Part shown: in pieces, positions 22,501 to 32,831 of the stretch
Layout: each line of letters begins with the position of its first letter
How positions within the stretch are numbered: position 1 is the stretch's first letter
DNA from: Tomocerus qinae
Taxonomy: Eukaryota; Arthropoda; Collembola; Entomobryomorpha; Tomoceridae
Length of the DNA: 64,000 nt
Assembly (NCBI GenBank): GCA_020055645.1
Contig: CM034546.1
Coordinates: 19,158,001-19,222,000, forward strand
Direction: 5' to 3'
The notes under the pieces: generated by a model
Databases searched by the model: none
What the model saw: the letters and a program-made list of their open reading frames with translations, nothing else
Told to the model about the DNA's origin: nothing
Position numbers and translations under genes: made by a program

Positions 22501-25500
22501 TACCATAGTTCTGGCCCTCTTATTTTGGTGTAGATTTATCTGCACAATTACGGCTGCCTGGCTGCCATAATAAAGTCAAGGACTCTACTGTTTTTCTTGT
22601 TAGTGGACTGTTATAATAATAGTGATATTAGTGCATAAGTTATATAAATTGTATACGATCTAATTATTATAGTTATTATTATAGTGTAAAAAATAATCTT
22701 TTAAATTATATTGAGGAAAATAATGTACTTTGTAAACAACAATTTGGTTTTAGACCTAGGCATTCTACTGTTCATGCACAAATAGCATTGACTGATTTTA
22801 TGTTGAATAATATTGATAATGGGAATATTTGTCTGCTGTTATCTTTAGATTTAAGTAAGGCCTTTGATAAAGTCTGTCGTGAGTTATTATTAATTAAACT
22901 TCAATGGTATGGTATAGATACATTCTGGTTTGAATCATATTTAGATAATAGAGGACAATTTGTATTTATTAATAATGACAATGTATCTGATATTGGATAT
23001 ACAAAGCTAGGCGTACCGCAGGGTAGTGTATTAGGACCTATTCTATTTACTATCTTTATTAATGACCTGCCACTGGCTATAAAAAATAGTTTAAGTATAT
23101 TATTTGCTGACGACACTTCAATTTCTATTGCTGGACCACCAGATAGTATAGCAGTATTGCTTCAACGTATAGAAGAAGACATGCTGAGTGTACTAGATTG
23201 GATGTATAGCAATAGAATGGAGTTGAATGTGGATAAGACTCAATTTATGATAGTTGGAAGACCACATATTGTAAAATCCCTAGGAGACGTGACCCTAAAA
23301 ATTAAAGATACTGTAATTACTGCTGTTGATAAGATTAAGTGCTTAGGTTTAATAATAGATTCTAACCTTAAATGGACATATGATATAAGTGATAGAACAA
23401 AAAGATGTAATTCAAAGTTATGGTCCTTATACCCGCTACAATCATATATGTCTATAGTAAATAGGAAACTTGTTGTAAATTCACTAATCCTACCTATTAT
23501 ACAATACATGTCGGCAATTTGGGGTACTGCACCTAAATATAATATAGACTTAATGACTAAGCTTATAAGTAGGTGTGGTAGATTTGTTTTAGGACGAGAC
23601 AAATTTGACTCAGTTAAACATGATATCTCTGTAGAACTAAAATGGTTATTTCCTACTTATTTGTATAAGTATGAAATTCTTAAAGTAGCTTTTACTGTAT
23701 ATAATGATATATGCCCGCCTTATTTCTCAAATTATTTGGACTTTGTTAATGTTAATTGTACTAGAACACGTCAGAATACTTACACTACACCAGTATACCA
23801 AGGTAAAACACAAACATATAAAAAAACTTGTATGTTCTCTGGTATATTATTATGGTTTACACTACCAAATAATATAACTAATAATACTAACTTTAATAGT
23901 TTTAAGATAATGGTAAAAAAGTATTTACTGGAACAGCAAACGGTTGAATTTGATACAATGGATATAGACACTGATCTTAGCTACTCATGTATTGATGATG
24001 TAGCTAGTGGTTTAATATAAGTTAATGATGTAATTACATTTGTAAGTATTCTGACATCTATAATGGCCTCTGCTGAGGGCGATGTCTGTGCAGTTAAATA
24101 AAAAAAATAAATAAACTTAGCGTTGAGATTTATTCCCCAACGATATTTGGTGAATCGATACATTTTATTAAACTTTTACCAGCTAAAAGCATTTTCTTCG
24201 AAATAATCTAAAACCAGAAGATTATTTTACAATAAATATTCCTCCATTAAAATTAATTATTAATTGATTCAATATTAATAATAAAATTGGTAAACCTTCA
24301 GTAATAATGGATATGGGCCGGAAAAATTAAAAGAATTATTCAATTGCTTTTCTGGGGGTTCGTAGTTTTGCAATTGTTTTTCGAGAGAAATCGGAAGATA
24401 TGCCAGCTGTTTCAACTGCAAAGCTCAAATAAATTCCATATCAATAATAAAAGTAGTAGCATAGTTTTATTTTGTGTTATTATATACTCATGGTGGTTCC
24501 AATGTCTTCAGTCTCATGTGTAATTGTTACAATTTTTGGCTCTAAGCTTAAGAAATTTGCTTCCAATGCTCCAATTATAGCTGTAATATTTTCCACATTC
24601 ATCTCAATGTTTTTTTCTTTAGATTTAATATTGTCGACTTTTAATTCTAGTTTTCCTAATTTATCATTAGCAATGTTACTGATATCTGTTTTTAAAGCTT
24701 TAACATGTCTTCCGAGGTTTTCCTCCCAACTCAAAAGTATCGGTTCCATTTTCCCAAGCTTTTCTTTCGTATGAGCATCTATTTCTACTATTTTGGATTC
24801 CAACCTTCCGAACTTTACTTCGGTGCTTCCCATTTTAGCTTCAATGGTATCTATCTTGCCGACTATCTCTTCCCGTATATCAAACATCTCTTGACGTAGC
24901 TGACGAATTTCGTGTAGAATGTGGTTTTCATTTCCATATAATCTGGAACAGTGAGTTTAAAACATCAAAATATTCTGAACTCCATTGCACCCATTCATGA
25001 ATTTGAAGGCACCCAAAGGACAGAAGCCCACCAAAATTCCAAAAAAAAACGATTTTTATCGAGAAAAATAAAAAATCCAAGACAATTTGCGAGATTTGAT
25101 ATATTGCCATAAATTTTTCTAATAGTTTTTGTATGCCCTCCTCTTTGATAAAATTCTCAGGTACTTTACTTGCTTAATTCCAGAGTTCAACTAGCCGGTG
25201 GGTAGTGGCTAGGTGGCTAGGGGGCAAAAGTCAAAATGGGGCTAATAGATACACTAAAGGATGTAAAAATTGGCGCAAAATTTTGAATATTAGGTACTTT
25301 TGCCCCTTTTGCCCACTACCCACTTTGCCCCTTTTACCCGGGTGGGTGGGCAAATGTAGTTTTAGCCGGCTAAAACTGAACTCTGCTTGATTCCGCCTTA
25401 ACAGGTAACCAGAAAATTTGTTAAATGGGAGAAGGTGCTACAATTTATTTTTTTACATAGCTAAACGTCACATTTTTAAGTTTTGCTTTCTTTTTGATTT

Positions 25501-26667
25501 GATATATCTATTTGAATTTTATCAATTGGGTTTGCACACAAATGGTTTATTCAAATTCAGTTTAATCTAAATAAATAACGTCGTCATAATATACATAAAC
25601 GTAATTTGGGACATACTCATGAAATTGTCACTATTCTTGTATAATGATAATTTATTATTTTGTATAACTAACTAATGATTTCTAATGAGTAAATTAACTG
25701 ATTAAATCAACTAAATTTGTCTACGGTCAAATAAAAAAGCTCTGGATTTCTCGGTGCAGTGGAAGACCGCGGAAAACCTGCCCCATTGTTCTCAAATTTC
25801 ACTAACGTGACAGAAATTATTTATTATAGAAAAATAATAAACCCGAGGTGTTCAAAAAACATTGCTAATTACTTTTTTATGTCCGCTTTAGGTAAGTGAA
25901 TTAACATCTTTTGTCAAAAAAATAATTTTTCTGTTCTTTAGGGACTATAAAAAACACCTCCAAATCGGAATATGGAATAGCTCCTGAACTGTTTCTATAG
26001 TTCTTAATTGGAAAACCTTTTCATTCCAACTCTTTAAAATGCAAAACTATTATGCCCTCCAGGCTGGAATCGAAGTCTGAACTCCAGTAAAAAACCAATT
26101 TTTATTTTCTTTGGAGAATTGAAAGTGATAACCATAGGTGATAATTATTATGAGTGAAAAGGAATTTTATTCGCAATAATGATTGGGAAGGAGAATTACC
26201 CTATTCAGCTATCTTTTCCAGCTCATTTTTAATCCCATTAATAGAAATAGAGGTTCCTCACAATTGTTGCCCAGTCACCAAATTAACATGGATTGGTATT
26301 ATAATGTCTCTAATACCTGTCTGTGTTAGCCCGGAGTTGTGAGAAAGGTCTATTGGTCTTTTGTTCGTGGATGGCGCCGAAGCTCAATGATAATTTCTTT
26401 GCAGCTCACTGCTTCCCCAGCCACAAACAAAAGTCCAATTAATAGAATTAAATGTTAACTAGAAAAGATAGCTGAATATGATAATTTGACACAGACACAT
26501 GAACTCCAAACGAACTATTAATCCAAATTAATTTTTTACAGGTTGGCAAAGATAGTAGTTATTTTTAGATGTTACCCTTGTGAACCGTTATCCAGTTTTG
26601 TGCTTGAAGTCGAGCAGATGGAAGAGCCAAAGATCAGCCCGAAGACAAAGTTTAGTTTAGTATTCAT
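19518..26667 (-). CDS. FReD3: fibrinogen-domain lectin with LINE in an intron and a mutated donor
   Basis: Exons by homology: 26576-26667 (signal peptide MNTKLNFVFGLIFGSSIC), 24492-24942 (coiled coil), 24296-24415 (LKQLAYLP linker), 24180-24207 (microexon), 21868-22155 (GSCYEV, GGWTVFQRRGIPGN, FGDPNYDYWLG), 21249-21416 (VCNHELL), 21025-21158 (STIDRDHD, CSVDRKANGFWFNYC), 19518-19655 (VSLNGLYP, TEMKIRALC, stop). Phases fit for a product of about 472 residues. Two oddities stand out. The donor after the coiled-coil exon reads ATGAGT where FReD1 and FReD2 have GTGAGC (G to A at 24491). The intron before the fibrinogen domain holds an antisense LINE fragment. The conserved Trp pair of the last exon (ITWYSNGW in FReD4) is ITCYSNGQ here, and DRDND is DRDHD. 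This may be an early pseudogene or may use a cryptic donor. Confidence 0.75.
22240..24113 (+). mobile_element. non-LTR retrotransposon fragment, CR1/L2/Daphne-like reverse transcriptase
   Basis: The open frame (about 22690-24020) encodes reverse transcriptase block A LDLSKAFDKV, block B GVPQGSVLGP and block C FADD, preceded by QFGFRPRHSTVHA, then a C-terminal region with IQYMSAIWG and TRTRQN typical of the CR1/L2/Jockey branch. The apurinic endonuclease and the N-terminal part of RT are missing. The 5' segment 22260-22680 does not code and looks like a 5' UTR joined to the 3' half, suggesting an internal deletion. The 3' end is A-rich (AATAAAAAAAATAAATAAA). The frame downstream of the deletion is intact with no stops, implying a young insertion. 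It lies antisense inside FReD3; AACTTA on both sides (22218-22223 and 24114-24119) may be a short target duplication. Confidence 0.88.
25181..25385. mobile_element. hAT-type MITE, 205 bp, 8-bp target duplication
   Basis: Termini CAGAGTTCAACTAGCCGG and CCGGCT-AAAACTGAACTCTG are inverted repeats. Flanks CTTAATTC (25173-25180) and CTTGATTC (25386-25393) form an 8-bp duplication with one mismatch, the hAT signature. Inside, TTTTGCCC and GGGCAAA words recur in both orientations. It sits in the first coding intron of FReD3. Confidence 0.8.
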
Positions 26668-27451
26668 TTTAAATCAAATCGCTTCAAATTCGGAAAAACC
26701 CATGGAAATTGCCTGCCACGTGCATAACAATAAATATTTTCTTGATTTTATTCTTAACAAAGAAACGTTGAACTATATGGTCAATATGTATCAAGTTATG
26801 GATTTTCATTTTTAGTTTAGCTGGTGGGAAATGTTTTCTGATAAATTATGACAGCAGCCTTTCTTTTTTTGGATGTCTAAATTGTTATAAAAATTGGAAT
26901 TACAGATATAAACATGCCTATACCTTATATATTAATTGAAGCAATAAATCGGAAAACTAAATAAAATTTTTAACTGAAATAAAAAAATTAAACCGAAATA
27001 TTAGTCCCTTTATTTCCAATCTAATATTTGGCTCTTCTGTAGTTTCGTTTTACTTGATGTATTAAATTTTAAGACTCAAAGATATTCTGAGTGTTTAGCC
27101 TCCTACATCTCTGAGTAAAAGGTGTAAATATTTGTTTAAAAGTAGTATTGTGTGTACGATAGTAGCATTCGATTCCTTTAACGATGAGCTATATACAATT
27201 TACATTGGACTATGGCACTTCTATAAAATCACGGTTAGGGTATGTTTGTGACAAAAACATACCCCGTTCGTGTATCGTTAAGCTACATTACCTGTCCTGT
27301 ATTTCACTAAGAAACAGAAATACGATTACCAATTAAACTGATTCATAATTATAAATAATTAATTGTATTCTAAAGTTTTAAATTACATACTATATAATTA
27401 ATCGGATAGTATAAATAAGCAGTAAAATATGTTTAAAAAATAAAAACTCAC
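26668..27451. other. 5' intron/upstream region of FReD3
   Basis: AT-rich DNA between the FReD3 start and its presumed non-coding first exon. It resembles the corresponding region of FReD2 at 13471-14187 closely, including TGGCAG before the start codon region and the GTTTGGCTCTTCTGTAGTTT type block near 27030. No separate gene is present. Confidence 0.5.
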
Positions 27452-27570
27452 CAAAAAAGTGATTTAGTAGACCAAAGAAGACGGTAAAAGAGACAAATTA
27501 TTATTAAACTTTGTTTTATTGATATTCAACAGAAAATGTTTGCAGCTTTACTCTTATCGTAAGTCGAACG
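27452..27570 (-). other. probable non-coding first exon of FReD3
   Basis: Paralogue of 5905-6010 and 14188-14305; the minus strand ends in CACTTTTTTG followed by GTGAGT, a consensus donor. The sequence TTTTCTGTTGAATATCAAT is shared with FReD2. Confidence 0.5.
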
Positions 27571-28114
27571 TGTTCCAATAATTACTGAGTCCAGCCAAAA
27601 TAAATTACCGATATTTAAATCCTGCATCAGTAAAAGTTAGTTTACGTCATTTAGATAAGATTAAATGGACTAATATACTAAACTTACAAAAGTGAGAATT
27701 AAATATAGTTATAAATAAATATAAATGTTTAACTATCCTAATGGTTTGGTGCATTCAGTTTTTTCAACGTCGAGACATGCATTTTTCTTAATATATTTCA
27801 CTATCAGTCTTTCAACATAATGTTTGGTCTTGACAAGATCACGGATAAAATAAATTTCGCTCAATAGTGGCCTGAATATGCATAAATGTAATTAAATTTA
27901 TAAATAAATATCAACATCAAATGTAGGGTTGTAAAAAATTAGCAGCATAATTGCATCATTTTTTTAAAATCTAGCATTGCGAATAATATTTGCCAGTTGC
28001 AAGTGCCTTTGGTGGAATATTTCACTGCCTTGTTTGAGGAAGGACCACGTTGACATTAGATGAAAGTGATGAAACGCATGAACTATGCCGAACGTGTAAT
28101 ATCTAAATTATGAC

Positions 28115-29110
28115 GGTTAAAGGTGTATGCGACCATAAAAAAGTAATTTTGTCCCTAAAAAGAAGTTATTTTGTCCCGGGTACAATTAGCCATACAAAAC
28201 GTATATGCGACACTACGAAGAAGTACTAAAGGCCATAGAACGAGTACTTAATTCCATTCCTTTTGAACGTTTTTATGTCGTAAAAACTAAAACTAAATTT
28301 ATATTAAAGTTGAAAATCGGTAACAAAATCCAGAAATGAGAAGGTATATCATTATTTGTTGAAATATTCACGGCATAACCCGAGCTCTACCAGTGATATA
28401 AGTGATATTATTTTTAGTATCAATTACCAATGATATACTTCTAAATTAAAGAAACCCTCGTATAGATGCAATGCATATTTCATTGGGAAAGAAAGTCCAA
28501 TATGAGTGAACATCAGCTTATTTTGAAAATTAAACATTGTTAATATGTCTAAACATTTTTAAATTTAGCATTCGTACTTGGGGCCTAGATATGGGGCCTA
28601 GTAATATAAATAAGTGAATATTTGATCCACTTACTTGTAATTATTTCAATGTAGTAAATATAGCCATTTTTACGGGTTTCAAGTTTTGTGTTCTGATTTT
28701 TATTCGGAATCTGTGTCAGAATTACTAGAATTACACATTCGTTGGCAAGTTGTTTTAAAAAGAAAATTCCTTTCAGAAATAACTTTACTAATAAAATTAT
28801 CCGTATTCCTACTCCTTACTCCTCCTAATTTATTAGAATATTATATTTATCCCATACCATCACATAGTATAGAAAATCGTAGTTTTTTAACCATAAAAAT
28901 TCACGAAGAAATGCTGCTTTCATTTATAAGTGCTTATTTCTTCGATTATTTACGGTAATATACTTACGGAATGAAGTACTCGCTCTATGGGAAAGAAGAC
29001 TTCTTCTGTTGCCCCAATGTACTTCTTGTTAGGGTCCCTTGCACCCTGGCACAAAAGACTATTTTATGGACAAAATGACTTTTTCTATGACCCATTTTAC
29101 CCCCACGCTA
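28115..29110. mobile_element. inverted-repeat element of about 1 kb
   Basis: The left arm (about 28115-28265) and right arm (about 28965-29110) are diverged inverted copies, sharing AAGTAATTTTGTCC versus AAGTCATTTTGTCC and a CATAGAACGAGTACTT versus CATAGAGCGAGTACTT segment. The interior (28270-28960) has no recognised gene. A single arm of the same family lies at 19262-19375. Confidence 0.6.
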
Positions 29111-29317
29111 TTATAACCACTGTCTTAGATAAAGCAAAAAATTTACTAATGAAGCATTTTTATACATTTAAAATTACTTATCTCATTGGGGTCATTAAGA
29201 TGAACATGTTTGGAAATGCAAAACAAATATCGCACAGTTGTCTTCCCTGCTGTAACTGACTTCCAATGACATAATATATAATACATAAGTTAATATACAT
29301 ATATATTGTAGGTAGAG

Positions 29318-30300
29318 AGGGAAAGGAGACTGGGAGGGATATAATGTCCCTCTCCGAATAGACTGGGAGAGATAGCTCTGTACCATGAGGTTTCCGACTG
29401 GGAGGGATATGCGGTAAGGGATTGATCCTATGCGTATAAGTGCCACAAATATCGCAGAGTTTAGCTTACTTTTACATTTTTCATTCATTGCAATCATTAT
29501 TTTCTATAATATTCATAAATATTAAGTGTATTGCACTTATTGTATCAGTCATAATTAAATCAAAAATTATTAATTCAAGATTGAGTTACGTTTGTTGGCA
29601 GTAGTGTTACTCTAAGAGCGTGTCCGAGTATCACTTTCAGCATGAACATTTACCATGAAGAGCTATGCTGAAGTACATAGCGGTTGCTGTTGTGTGGGAA
29701 GTCGTGGAGTGAGTCTCATTCAAATTGGCTTTTTCAATAAAGACAAAATGGAATTTCTGCAATATCTTTTAGATTTTTTGGAAAAAAATAAACGAACTGA
29801 CCAATTCCCAAGTGACACCAATTACGATATATTAGTGAATATTATAAAGTTACAAAAAAGAGAATCCATGCCTGGTGTTTCCAGCTGTAAGCAATACAAA
29901 GTATAAAAAAAATACAAGATTAAAACTGTGAATGGCGTAGAATTATTAATGTGCGCCCTCGAAGACAAAAAATATTAAAACATTCGCAGTTTTTTGTTAG
30001 AATGACAATTCATCATGATAAAGTAGGTGAGAAACTTAAGTTTAGGTAAAAATCTTTTGCACATTATTATTACAAGTGCAATACACTTAATATTTATGAA
30101 TATTATAGAAAATAATGATTGCAATGAATAAAAATGTAAGAGTAAGTTAAACTCTGCGATATTTGTGGCACTTATACACATAGGATCTATCCTTTACGAC
30201 ATATCCCTCCCAGTCGGAAACCTCATGGCTATGTACCGCTAGCGGTACAGATCTATCTCTCCCAGTTTAGTCGGAGAGGGACATTATATCCCTCCCACTG
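29318..30300. mobile_element. inverted-repeat transposon-like element, about 220-bp arms, internal ORF
   Basis: Left arm about 29318-29540 and right arm about 30070-30300 are inverted copies (ACTGGGAGGGATATAATGTC at the left end, GACATTATATCCCTCCCA at the right). It splits a duplicated intergenic block whose other copies (7510, 17370) lack it, so it is an insertion. No transposase is recognised. The interior holds a short frame, 29655-29906. Confidence 0.75.
29655..29906 (+). other. 83-codon open frame inside the inverted-repeat element
   Basis: It starts MKSYAEVHSGCCCVGSRGV and continues with an acidic and basic stretch ending in KQYKV. The Cys-rich start followed by SLIQIGFF faintly resembles the first membrane segment of small arthropod four-pass membrane proteins, so it could be a captured host exon. 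I do not recognise it with confidence. Its position exactly between the arms of a mobile element is the main point of interest. Confidence 0.3.
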
Positions 30301-30711
30301 TAAACCACTGTAGTGGTATATCGTTATTTTAAACAAAAATACCAATGCAATCTCATCATATTAGAATTTGGGCTCAATTTTTTATTTCGGTGAAAATTAT
30401 TCACGTTTTTTAAATTTTGAAAATGATAATACCATGATACGATTCAATAAAAATGTCTCATATTTGCTGATTTCATTTTAACTGTCACGTTTTGGTGTAT
30501 CAAAAGAAAAATGGCCGTTGTGAAATAATAATGGATCTAGATAAAATTTAATAGCATTTGCGTCAATTTATAAACCGTTTGGCATATATTAAGAAGCATT
30601 TAGATCAGTTTAATTTAACAAGATTCATATCTACTGAATCATGGTGCATTTCCTTTGTATATTGTCAATACGAAAGAACATTACATTATTAATGGGTCAT
30701 GCCTTTTGTAG
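30301..30711. other. intergenic, continuation of duplicated block copy 3
   Basis: GTAAACCACTGTAGTGG and TATCGTTATTTT match 17705-17745. No gene is seen before the C-type lectin terminus. Confidence 0.45.
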
Positions 30712-32831
30712 TTAGGGATATTCACATAAGGGTCGCCATGATGTGCTACAAGGAACATCAGAAAATCCACCATATGCTATGTATGCACAATTGAATTGTG
30801 TATCATTTCTAGGGTAGTCGGAATACCAATTAGAATAATTCATAGGTTTCCCAGTTCTCATCCAGTAAAAATTTTGTTCGCTGTTGATGTCCATAGCACC
30901 GAGCCAAAAAGGTCTACCTGCATTTAGAATAATAAAAATAAGTTTCTAACTATATGAAATGTATACAAACGAAATCTAAATTTTCATACCGCTTGGAAGA
31001 CTTCCCAAAAAATTGACGACAATGTCGTACTGAGCTTGGGATTCAACAGACGCAGTGAACATTCCAGTTCTTTGACAGATATGAGTCCATTCATACCAAC
31101 TGGTAGCCTGCATCCAAATAAGTATCGTTAATAGTAAACTGGCAATGATATTAGATATCTGTAAATCGCAACCTGTGCACATATAACTCAAATATCTATC
31201 ATGAAAATTATTAAATGGTCCTCTGCAGTTACTGAAATTTATGTTTAAATATGCGAAATCATAATAAAACAAAGTCAAAGTATCGCTCTCGTGCTCTTCA
31301 GTATATTTTATCAGTTTAGCTTTGTCGAACAAAACCATACTAGTTGTTGTTACTGCTTAGGTAATTAATAAACATTAATACTAGTATTACTAATTATCAT
31401 TTAATTATGTTCACTTCTAAATGTAGTTTGGTGAAATAAACTTTCCCATCAACGTATCCAACTAGATCCATTGGTTCCTGTTGAAATGTATTGACTTGAA
31501 CTTCTCCATTATTAGAGACCTCTATGTAAAAATAATTTTCCAATTTTCAGTTATATTACTTAAATACTTAAGGTAAACCTTCATTTACAGAATTGTATTA
31601 TACTAGTATAAAGTATTTTATTACCTGTAACTGGTGACGACGATGTCCGTCCACAGGACAAACAGGGAACAAACAAATAAAGTTGATATAATTTATGATT
31701 TACATTTTAATTATATAGATATGATATAATAGCAACAGTTACTGTTTGTAGTTGGTAGTATTAAATAGCATTATAATGTTTTTAGGGTAATAAAATTTGA
31801 TAATGACAATACCAAATAATTTTGAATGCTTGGACAAATATATTTGTGCCAATAAATATACACGTGACACATACTTTAAAACCCTTTAACAGTTATACCC
31901 TAAATGGGGATATACTATGAAACTAACATGAGGTATCATGTAAATGACGAATTTCAAAATTAGGTATTTTTTTGAAACAATGCATCTCCTGCTACAGTTT
32001 TTAACATAATATAAACTAATTTGATAAATGGATTAAAGGTGGAAAATTTCCCTCACAGCTGGAAAACTTTAAATTGTAATAAATTATTTCTAGATATGGA
32101 GGAAATTTTTCGTTTTTCATAAATTGTGTACAAGCACGTATCCAGTAGGGAGTGGAGGGGGCGCAGCGCCCCCCTTAAATCTAAGAAAAAGAGTGGATTT
32201 TTTCTAAAAAATTTTCTCGCTTCGCGCGAATATTTTTTGGTTACGCTCCCCTTGACAAAATTTCTGGATTCGTGCCTGATTATGTAGCACAATATAGTGT
32301 ATAAGGTATATATTAATAAAATTGTAACAGGAGATACAAAAATTAAATGTAATTATGATAGTTAAAGCCACGGTCGTCGAGAAATGCCCACGTTTTAACA
32401 TTTAAATGCAGATATCCATACATAGCATAGCATACTACAAGCGCGTATCCAAGAATTTGACCTAGGGCCAAACCAAAATATATTTAGTAAATTTATGGCA
32501 TAATTTTTTGGATTTTAAACTTTTTTTGACAAAAAATCGTCTTTTTTTGGGACCTCAGGAGGTGCCCGGGCCCCCCTTTTGATACGTGCTTGGCATTCTA
32601 TAAACTATAAACATTTGCACAAACAAACAAAATCTCACAAACGTTTGCAAGCCGTTTGTGAGATTTGGAAATATGGCAAACCAAATACTGATATACAAGA
32701 TACCATCATCCATTGAATTCTAATTATAAATTTAATTAAAAGTATTCTGTAATAATGTTTAAAAAATTACCCTTTTCACCACTCGCAAATACCAAAAAAA
32801 GTAGAAATTGTCCAAAGCCACAATATTTCAT
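30712..32831 (-). CDS. secreted C-type lectin domain protein A
   Basis: Four exons with consistent phases: 32771-32831 (signal peptide MKYCGFGQFLLFLVFASG), 31415-31521 (DLVGYVDGKVYF), 30990-31107 (SWYEWTHICQRTGMFTASVE), 30712-30917 (FWLGAMDINSEQNFYWM, NYSNW, FNCAYI, DVPCSTSWRPLCEYP, stop), about 163 residues. The four canonical CTLD cysteines (HICQ, NCAY, VPCS, LCEY) and the WLGA motif are present. The EPN or QPD sugar motif and the WND motif are not (PRND and FSD instead), so calcium-dependent mannose or galactose binding is doubtful. It lies in the same orientation as the FReD genes and is a paralogue of the gene at 34935 but with one extra intron. A MITE pair (32131 and 32438) lies in its first intron. 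Confidence 0.82.
32131..32278. mobile_element. hAT-type MITE, CACGTATCCAG family, 148 bp
   Basis: Ends CAAGCACGTATCCAG and CTGGATTCGTGCCTG are inverted repeats; flanks ATTGTGTA and ATTATGTA give an 8-bp target duplication with one mismatch. It contains the palindrome GGGGGCGCAGCGCCCCC. It lies in the first intron of C-type lectin A. Confidence 0.8.
32438..32592. mobile_element. hAT-type MITE, second copy, 155 bp
   Basis: Ends CAAGCGCGTATCCAAG and GATACGTGCTTG; flanks GCATACTA (32430-32437) and GCATTCTA (32593-32600) form an 8-bp target duplication with one mismatch. Same family as 32131-32278. Confidence 0.8.

Noticed and set aside
31620..31670. Possible extra microexon of C-type lectin A ending CAGTTACAG-GTAATA
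   Set aside because: It has a donor-like end but no acceptor AG at a suitable place, and the flanking exons already join in phase without it.
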